Shown here piece after piece: positions 8,171 through 10,867 of a stretch of 10,867 bases of DNA (positions are counted from its first letter, which is position 1; each line of letters opens with the position of its first letter). The notes below the pieces were generated by a model. That model did not search any database. It was given only the letters and a program-made list of their open reading frames with translations, and was not told where the DNA came from. A program made the position numbers and the translations under genes. Source of the DNA: Methanobacteriota archaeon (lineage in GTDB: Archaea > Thermoplasmatota > Poseidoniia > Poseidoniales > Poseidoniaceae). The DNA is taken from assembly GCA_002726845.1 (NCBI GenBank), contig PBSP01000099.1:1-10867 (forward strand). Direction: 5' to 3'.

Positions 8171-8214
8171 TTTGCTCTAGAAGCGTCGCCAAACAGCGAT
8201 TTTCGTAGAGCAAA
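8171..8214. repeat. Perfect 9-base inverted repeat with nested 4-base stem
   Basis: TTTGCTCTA (8171-8179) is exactly complementary to TAGAGCAAA (8206-8214). Between them TCGC (8186-8189) pairs with GCGA (8196-8199) around a six-base loop, and the two interior loops are each six bases long. The element lies upstream of the candidate TATA box of the giant gene, in the divergent gap. It could be an operator for a dimeric regulator, or a hairpin in an RNA. On the + strand a T5 run follows at 8233-8237, too far away for a normal terminator. The base pairing is certain; the function is unknown. Confidence 0.5.
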
Positions 8215-8269
8215 TCGGGATTCAGGGGTCAATTTTTCCCAGTGCAGTGAACTGAATGAATCCGTGGGC

Positions 8270-8278
8270 TTCATATAG
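8270..8278 (+). promoter_or_regulatory. TATA-like element upstream of the rpoE1 cluster
   Basis: TTCATATAG is the most TATA-like + strand sequence ahead of rpoE1. Initiation about 25 bases downstream would be near 8300, giving a leader of about 100 bases that contains the 8334-8369 hairpin. The alternative is the weaker GGTTATGC at 8348-8355, which would give a short leader of roughly 25 bases that still includes the AGGAGAGGA ribosome binding site. Neither is strong. Confidence 0.3.
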
Positions 8279-8280
8279 GG

Positions 8281-8376
8281 GTCGATTGTGGGAAAACTGA
8301 CTTCGGTCGACTTCTCTCTCGAGGCGAACGCCGGTGAAGGACAGAAAGGTTATGCCTGACTTCCTTCACAATCGAC
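8281..8376. repeat. Perfect 10-base inverted repeat bracketing the rpoE1 leader region
   Basis: GTCGATTGTG (8281-8290) is exactly complementary to CACAATCGAC (8367-8376), enclosing 76 bases. Inside are GAC-TTCG-GTC (8299-8308), a UUCG-type tetraloop hairpin if transcribed, and the 8334-8369 hairpin. The right arm shares three bases (8367-8369) with that inner hairpin, so the two pairings compete at one edge. The arrangement could be a small structured RNA of about 96 bases, an alternating leader, or paired protein sites on DNA. The sequence alone does not choose between these. Confidence 0.5.
8334..8369 (+). repeat. Perfect 8-base inverted repeat with 3-base inner stem just upstream of rpoE1
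   Basis: GTGAAGGA (8334-8341) pairs exactly with TCCTTCAC (8362-8369). CAG (8342-8344) and CTG (8356-8358) extend the stem after a three-base bulge (ACT, 8359-8361). The loop holds GGTTATGC, a weak TATA-like sequence about 50 bases before the rpoE1 ATG. As DNA this is a dyad around a possible core promoter; as RNA it is a leader hairpin 32 bases before the start codon and about 18 before the ribosome binding site. Confidence 0.5.
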
Positions 8377-8401
8377 GAGATGAGTCTAGGAGAGGAACAT
8401 A

Positions 8402-8953
8402 ATGTACAAAATCGTCACCAAAGAGGATACCATTCGTATTCCTGCAGAGTACATGAAAAAAGGACAATCGCTCGACCAACACATCGATCGATTGGCCATG
8501 ACCGCATTTGAGGGTCGTTTCGATGAACAAAACAGGTTTGTTTTGGTAACCAGCAATCACACTCCACTCGGACGAGGCCGAATCATCCACGGTGACGGTG
8601 CAATTTATCAGCGGGTCCGATTTGATGCGCTTCTCTTCTGTATGGATGATTACGAAGTTGTTGAAGGAGCGGTATCTGAAGTCAACGAATTCGGAGCCTT
8701 TGTTCGAATAGGGCCCATGGAAGCATTGCTTCACAAATCCCAAATTTTAGACGATCAAGTTGAAGTGAACGTTGGAGCGGGAACGATTTCAGGTCGGAAC
8801 GACGACAAGCGACTCGGAATTGGAACAGCAGTGCGTGCTCGAATCGTTTCATTGTCTCCAGATACAAGCGACCCAAGACGTTCAAAGATTGGTTTGACCT
8901 GTAAACAACCCGGACTCGGTTCACTCGAATGGCTTCATGAGGTAGGTGAGTAA
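8402..8953 (+). CDS. rpo7: RNA polymerase subunit Rpo7 (RpoE1, archaeal Rpb7)
   Basis: Rpo7 pairs with Rpo4 to form the stalk of archaeal RNA polymerase, which helps open promoters and binds the emerging transcript. The 183-residue product has the normal length. The N-terminal tip domain (about 1-80) includes MTAFEGRF (33-40) and the conserved GRGRIIHGDGAIY (57-69). The S1-type RNA-binding domain follows, with VVEGAVSEVNEFGAFVRIGP (86-105), SQILDD (113-118) and the terminal SKIGLTCKQPGLGSLEW (161-177). A strong ribosome binding site, AGGAGAGGA at 8388-8396, ends five bases before the ATG and fixes the start. It is the first gene of a four-gene cluster with almost no spacing. Inverted repeats fill its upstream region. 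Confidence 0.97.
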   Translation: MYKIVTKEDTIRIPAEYMKKGQSLDQHIDRLAMTAFEGRFDEQNRFVLVTSNHTPLGRGRIIHGDGAIYQRVRFDALLFCMDDYEVVEGAVSEVNEFGAFVRIGPMEALLHKSQILDDQVEVNVGAGTISGRNDDKRLGIGTAVRARIVSLSPDTSDPRRSKIGLTCKQPGLGSLEWLHEVGE

Positions 8954-8955
8954 TT

Positions 8956-9159
8956 ATGGCAAAAAATCCATTTGCATGCGGAGATTGCGGACTGATTCTT
9001 CAAGACGGTATCGACCAATGTCATCGATGTCCATCCGCTCAAACGACAACCGATTGGCAAGGATATGTCATTATAATTCACCCATCACGTTCTGAAATTG
9101 CAGAGCGATTGAATATCGACCAACCAGGTCATTACGCATTAAAGGTAAACATCCGATAA
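8956..9159 (+). CDS. spt4: Transcription elongation factor Spt4 (RpoE2)
   Basis: Spt4 is a small zinc protein that binds Spt5 (NusG-like) and supports processive elongation by archaeal RNA polymerase. The 67-residue product shows four zinc-ligand cysteines as C8-x2-C11 and C22-x2-C25. The family's body follows: DWQGYVIIIHPSRSEIAERL (33-52) and a terminal PGHYALKV. The gene starts two bases after the rpo7 stop. Its ribosome binding site GGTGAG (8945-8950) lies inside the end of rpo7, so the two are likely translationally coupled. In many archaea a gene for a GTP-dependent dephospho-CoA kinase (DUF359) follows spt4; here only 13 bases separate it from rps24e. Confidence 0.96.
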   Translation: MAKNPFACGDCGLILQDGIDQCHRCPSAQTTTDWQGYVIIIHPSRSEIAERLNIDQPGHYALKVNIR

Positions 9160-9172
9160 GGAGGATTGAATC

Positions 9173-9523
9173 ATGGAAGTTGTAAGTCGAACGGAAAATA
9201 AACTTCTCAACCGAGTAGAAATCGATTTTAAATGGAATCATAAAGGTGCCAAAACGCCGTCCAAAAAAGAAATTATGGATTTGGTTAAAACACTCGAGCC
9301 GGGTTCGAATCCTGACCTCATCGTAGTAAAGAATTGCAAAACTCGATATGGGCAACCTCTGACGACCGGAATTGCCTTGATTTATGAATCTGCAGAAGCA
9401 ATGAAAGTCGAGCCAGGCTACATCAATGAGCGGCACAAGGGCTTCAGGAGTGGTGCTGCATCAGAAACAGATGACGCACCAGCAGAAGAGACGAATGAAG
9501 ATTCAGAGGACGGTGATGAGTGA
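9173..9523 (+). CDS. rps24e: Small-subunit ribosomal protein S24e
   Basis: S24e is an archaeal/eukaryotic small-subunit protein. The 116-residue product has the family core: EVVSRTENKLLNRVEIDFKW (2-21), the basic THR-like stretch HKGAKTPSKKEIMDLV (23-38), and DLIVVKNCKTRYGQPLTTGI (48-67) followed by IALIYESAEAM. The last 20 residues are nearly all acidic or small (DDAPAEETNEDSEDGDE), an extension beyond the core. A full ribosome binding site, GGAGG at 9160-9164, lies eight bases before the ATG and begins directly after the spt4 stop. The stop codon overlaps the next start by one base (TGATG), which indicates coupling to S27ae. Confidence 0.96.
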   Translation: MEVVSRTENKLLNRVEIDFKWNHKGAKTPSKKEIMDLVKTLEPGSNPDLIVVKNCKTRYGQPLTTGIALIYESAEAMKVEPGYINERHKGFRSGAASETDDAPAEETNEDSEDGDE

Positions 9524-9693
9524 TGGGTGAGCCAAATCCAAACGCCAAGTGGTCGAAGTACGCAATTGCAGAGGACGGTTCTCTGGAGCGAAAGGCTGAG
9601 TATTGCCCTACTTGCGGCCCAGGAATCTTCCTTGCAATCCACAAAGATCGCAAAACATGTGGCCGCTGCGGTTACTCTGTCAAAAACGAGTGA
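9523..9693 (+). CDS. rps27ae: Small-subunit ribosomal protein S27ae, zinc-binding
   Basis: The 56-residue protein is a zinc-ribbon component of the small subunit. The four ligands are C28-x2-C31 and C46-x2-C49, within YCPTCGPGIFLAIHKDRKTC (27-46) and GRCGY; the CGPG and CGYS-type signatures match the family. In eukaryotes the counterpart is made as a ubiquitin fusion; archaea, as here, have it alone. The start overlaps the S24e stop by one base and has GGTGA six bases upstream, inside rps24e. The last 22 bases overlap the end of the converging minus-strand propeller gene. Confidence 0.96.
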   Translation: MGEPNPNAKWSKYAIAEDGSLERKAEYCPTCGPGIFLAIHKDRKTCGRCGYSVKNE

Positions 9694-10667
9694 CTGATTT
9701 TACCATCGTTGGTGAGCAACCAAAGTTGATCTCCTTTGTTCACGTGTTGAACGACGACCTCGTCTTGTTTCAGGATAGAAACTCCAGAATTGCGAAGAGC
9801 GATTTCTTCTCGCCATCCTGATAGAATCCATGTCGAATCTTGCATCAACAACGCGTGCTGCACTGGTCCTTTTGTCTCAAGGTCAGCAACTTTGGTTCCT
9901 TCTCGATACAAATAACATCGTCCGTTTGCAAGGAGAAGAAGACGATCTGACTTGAATCCATAGACATCAGAAAGAGCGCCTTCAAGCTCAAAATGAACAG
10001 TGCCGATATGCTCACCACTCGATTTTGACAGTCGCAGGCAACCACCGGCTTTTGACCACACTTCAATGGTTGAATCCGTTTCAAGAAGCGATACCGTTTC
10101 TTGGCTCATTGGGAGGTGCGAAAGCTCTGGCCATGTTGGTGTTGGTGCTCTCCATCGCTCCGTACCATTTGCGTTAAAGCCGTAAATTCCTCGATTCCAG
10201 AGAACGAATGCGAACCCATCTTCCATGGTGGTCAATGCCAGTGGTTCTGCATCCAAAACATGAGCCCAAGTTGTACCTTCAGGCATGAATGCGTGCTCAA
10301 GCAATCGAACTGCTCGTAAATCACCTCGTTCAACACCATTTTTGAACGGTTGATCAATCGGCAAACATCCCATTCGGGCCACGAGAAGTTCTCGGTCAAT
10401 CCAGGTTGCTATGAGGTGCTGACCGACAATTATGGCGTGCTGAATTGACATTGGAAATGGACGCGCATGGGCTTCAATTGGCTCCCATGAGTCGTTCATC
10501 CGACAAAGTTCTCCATCCACTCCAATTGCAACAGCATAGACTCCTTCGATTTCCGGTGTCTTCAGAATTTGAACAGCACGGAAGGGGAGTTGTTTTGCCC
10601 CACTTCCTTCGACCATACACAGACGAAGTATTGCTGCTTTGTCAATACTCGCTTTGAAGAAGTACAC
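9672..10667 (-). CDS. Beta-propeller-like protein of unknown function
   Basis: The 331-residue protein has no signal peptide or membrane segment and looks cytoplasmic. It consists of repeated beta-strand units of about 35-50 residues. Clear ones begin near 42 (GVYAVAIGVDGELCRM), 82 (GQHLIATWIDRELLVAR), 151 (GFAFVLWNRGIYGFNANG), 191 (TVSLLETDSTIEVWSKAGG), 241 (DRLLLLANGRCYLYREG), 278 (STWILSGWREEIALRNSG) and 313 (DQLWLLTNDGKISHSF). That spacing suggests a seven-bladed propeller, perhaps PQQ- or WD-like. I cannot name a family or ligand. The start is a GTG; ATG 10616 is an alternative, but the first residues (AAILRLCMVEG) could supply the strand that closes the last blade, which favours GTG. 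It overlaps rps27ae tail-to-tail by 22 bases and diverges from dtdA by 15 bases. Confidence 0.82.
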   Translation of the reverse strand: MYFFKASIDKAAILRLCMVEGSGAKQLPFRAVQILKTPEIEGVYAVAIGVDGELCRMNDSWEPIEAHARPFPMSIQHAIIVGQHLIATWIDRELLVARMGCLPIDQPFKNGVERGDLRAVRLLEHAFMPEGTTWAHVLDAEPLALTTMEDGFAFVLWNRGIYGFNANGTERWRAPTPTWPELSHLPMSQETVSLLETDSTIEVWSKAGGCLRLSKSSGEHIGTVHFELEGALSDVYGFKSDRLLLLANGRCYLYREGTKVADLETKGPVQHALLMQDSTWILSGWREEIALRNSGVSILKQDEVVVQHVNKGDQLWLLTNDGKISHSFLTE

Positions 10668-10682
10668 ATACGTCGGTACAAC

Positions 10683-10867
10683 ATGGCCGAGGTAGTGCTT
10701 ATTGCAGTAAACTGCGATGATATCGCCTCAACCAATCAGGCTAAGTATCTCCTCGAGTTGATAGCATGGGAACAACAAGACGATGTGGAATCGAATGCCT
10801 GTTATTCTGCTGACAATGTTCGAATGTGGTTTTTACCCAACCGCATCCTTTGGGAAGATCATCTCGA
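10683..10867 (+). CDS. dtdA: Probable D-aminoacyl-tRNA deacylase, N-terminal part (runs off window)
   Basis: Only the first 61 codons are present. Archaeal DtdA is a zinc enzyme that removes D-amino acids wrongly attached to tRNA; it is unrelated to bacterial Dtd. The fragment opens with a beta strand EVVLIAVNCDD. A helix with DIASTNQAKYLLE (13-25) follows, the pattern I recall as D-x-AS-x-N in archaeal DtdA proteins. The later segment MWFLPNRILWEDHL (48-61) resembles the family's strand plus the aromatic-acidic motif before its second helix. The zinc and catalytic residues lie beyond the window, so the call rests on the N-terminal pattern alone. The promoter must lie in the 15-base gap or within the divergent propeller gene. 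Confidence 0.6.
   Translation, partial: MAEVVLIAVNCDDIASTNQAKYLLELIAWEQQDDVESNACYSADNVRMWFLPNRILWEDHL

Noticed and set aside
7945..8208. + strand open frame of 87 residues crossing the giant gene's start and promoter
   Set aside because: It covers the signal-peptide codons and TATA region of the giant gene on the opposite strand and looks non-coding in composition.
8281..8376. A tRNA, SRP RNA or C/D box RNA in the divergent gap
   Set aside because: No T-loop or anticodon arm, no SRP helix 8 signature, and no convincing C (RUGAUGA) plus D (CUGA) box pair were found; only general stem structure is visible.
1..10867. Defence island, prophage, CRISPR or transposon signatures
   Set aside because: No direct-repeat arrays, terminal repeats, transposase, integrase, nuclease or phage structural patterns were seen in any frame; composition is even across the window.

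Overview
The window comes from an archaeon. The evidence is a cluster of genes in archaeal form: Rpo7 (RpoE1), Spt4, ribosomal proteins S24e and S27ae, initiation factor aIF6, an archaeal-type D-aminoacyl-tRNA deacylase and an archaeal-looking 5S rRNA. Moderate GC, very tight packing and a giant secreted CARDB/FG-GAP protein with one C-terminal anchor make me favour a marine Thermoplasmatota archaeon (Marine Group II, Poseidoniales, or a relative). That placement is inference, not proof. Several genes have ribosome binding sites (GGTGA, GGAGG) that match the usual archaeal 16S 3' end.

Layout. Positions 1-80 hold the 3' part of a 5S rRNA, followed by a pyrimidine-rich tract. Next on the + strand come aIF6 (175-837) and the purine biosynthesis gene purC (884-1789). 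Two minus-strand genes follow: an unrecognised 222-residue protein (1793-2461) and, upstream of it in transcription order, a giant 1877-residue surface protein (2504-8137). The giant gene diverges from the + strand transcription/translation cluster rpoE1-spt4-rps24e-rps27ae (8402-9693). A minus-strand beta-propeller-like protein (9672-10667) overlaps the tail of rps27ae. The start of a probable dtdA gene (10683 to the edge) closes the window.

How the genes work together. Most are core information-processing parts: 5S rRNA and aIF6 belong to large-subunit biogenesis, Rpo7 and Spt4 to transcription initiation and elongation, S24e and S27ae to the small subunit, and DtdA to proofreading of charged tRNA. 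PurC is purine biosynthesis. The accessory part is the giant envelope protein and its unrecognised downstream neighbour, which may share a transcript.

No gene-free stretch exceeds 300 bases. The longest, 8138-8401 (264 bases), lies between the divergent giant gene and rpoE1. It is rich in inverted repeats, including a perfect 10-base pair, a perfect 9-base pair with a nested 4-base stem, and a perfect 8-base pair with a 3-base inner stem. I found no CRISPR array, insertion sequence, complete tRNA or phage gene. The best candidates for something undescribed are the giant protein with its neighbour and the structured divergent promoter region. I see no clear evidence of a new defence or mobile system.
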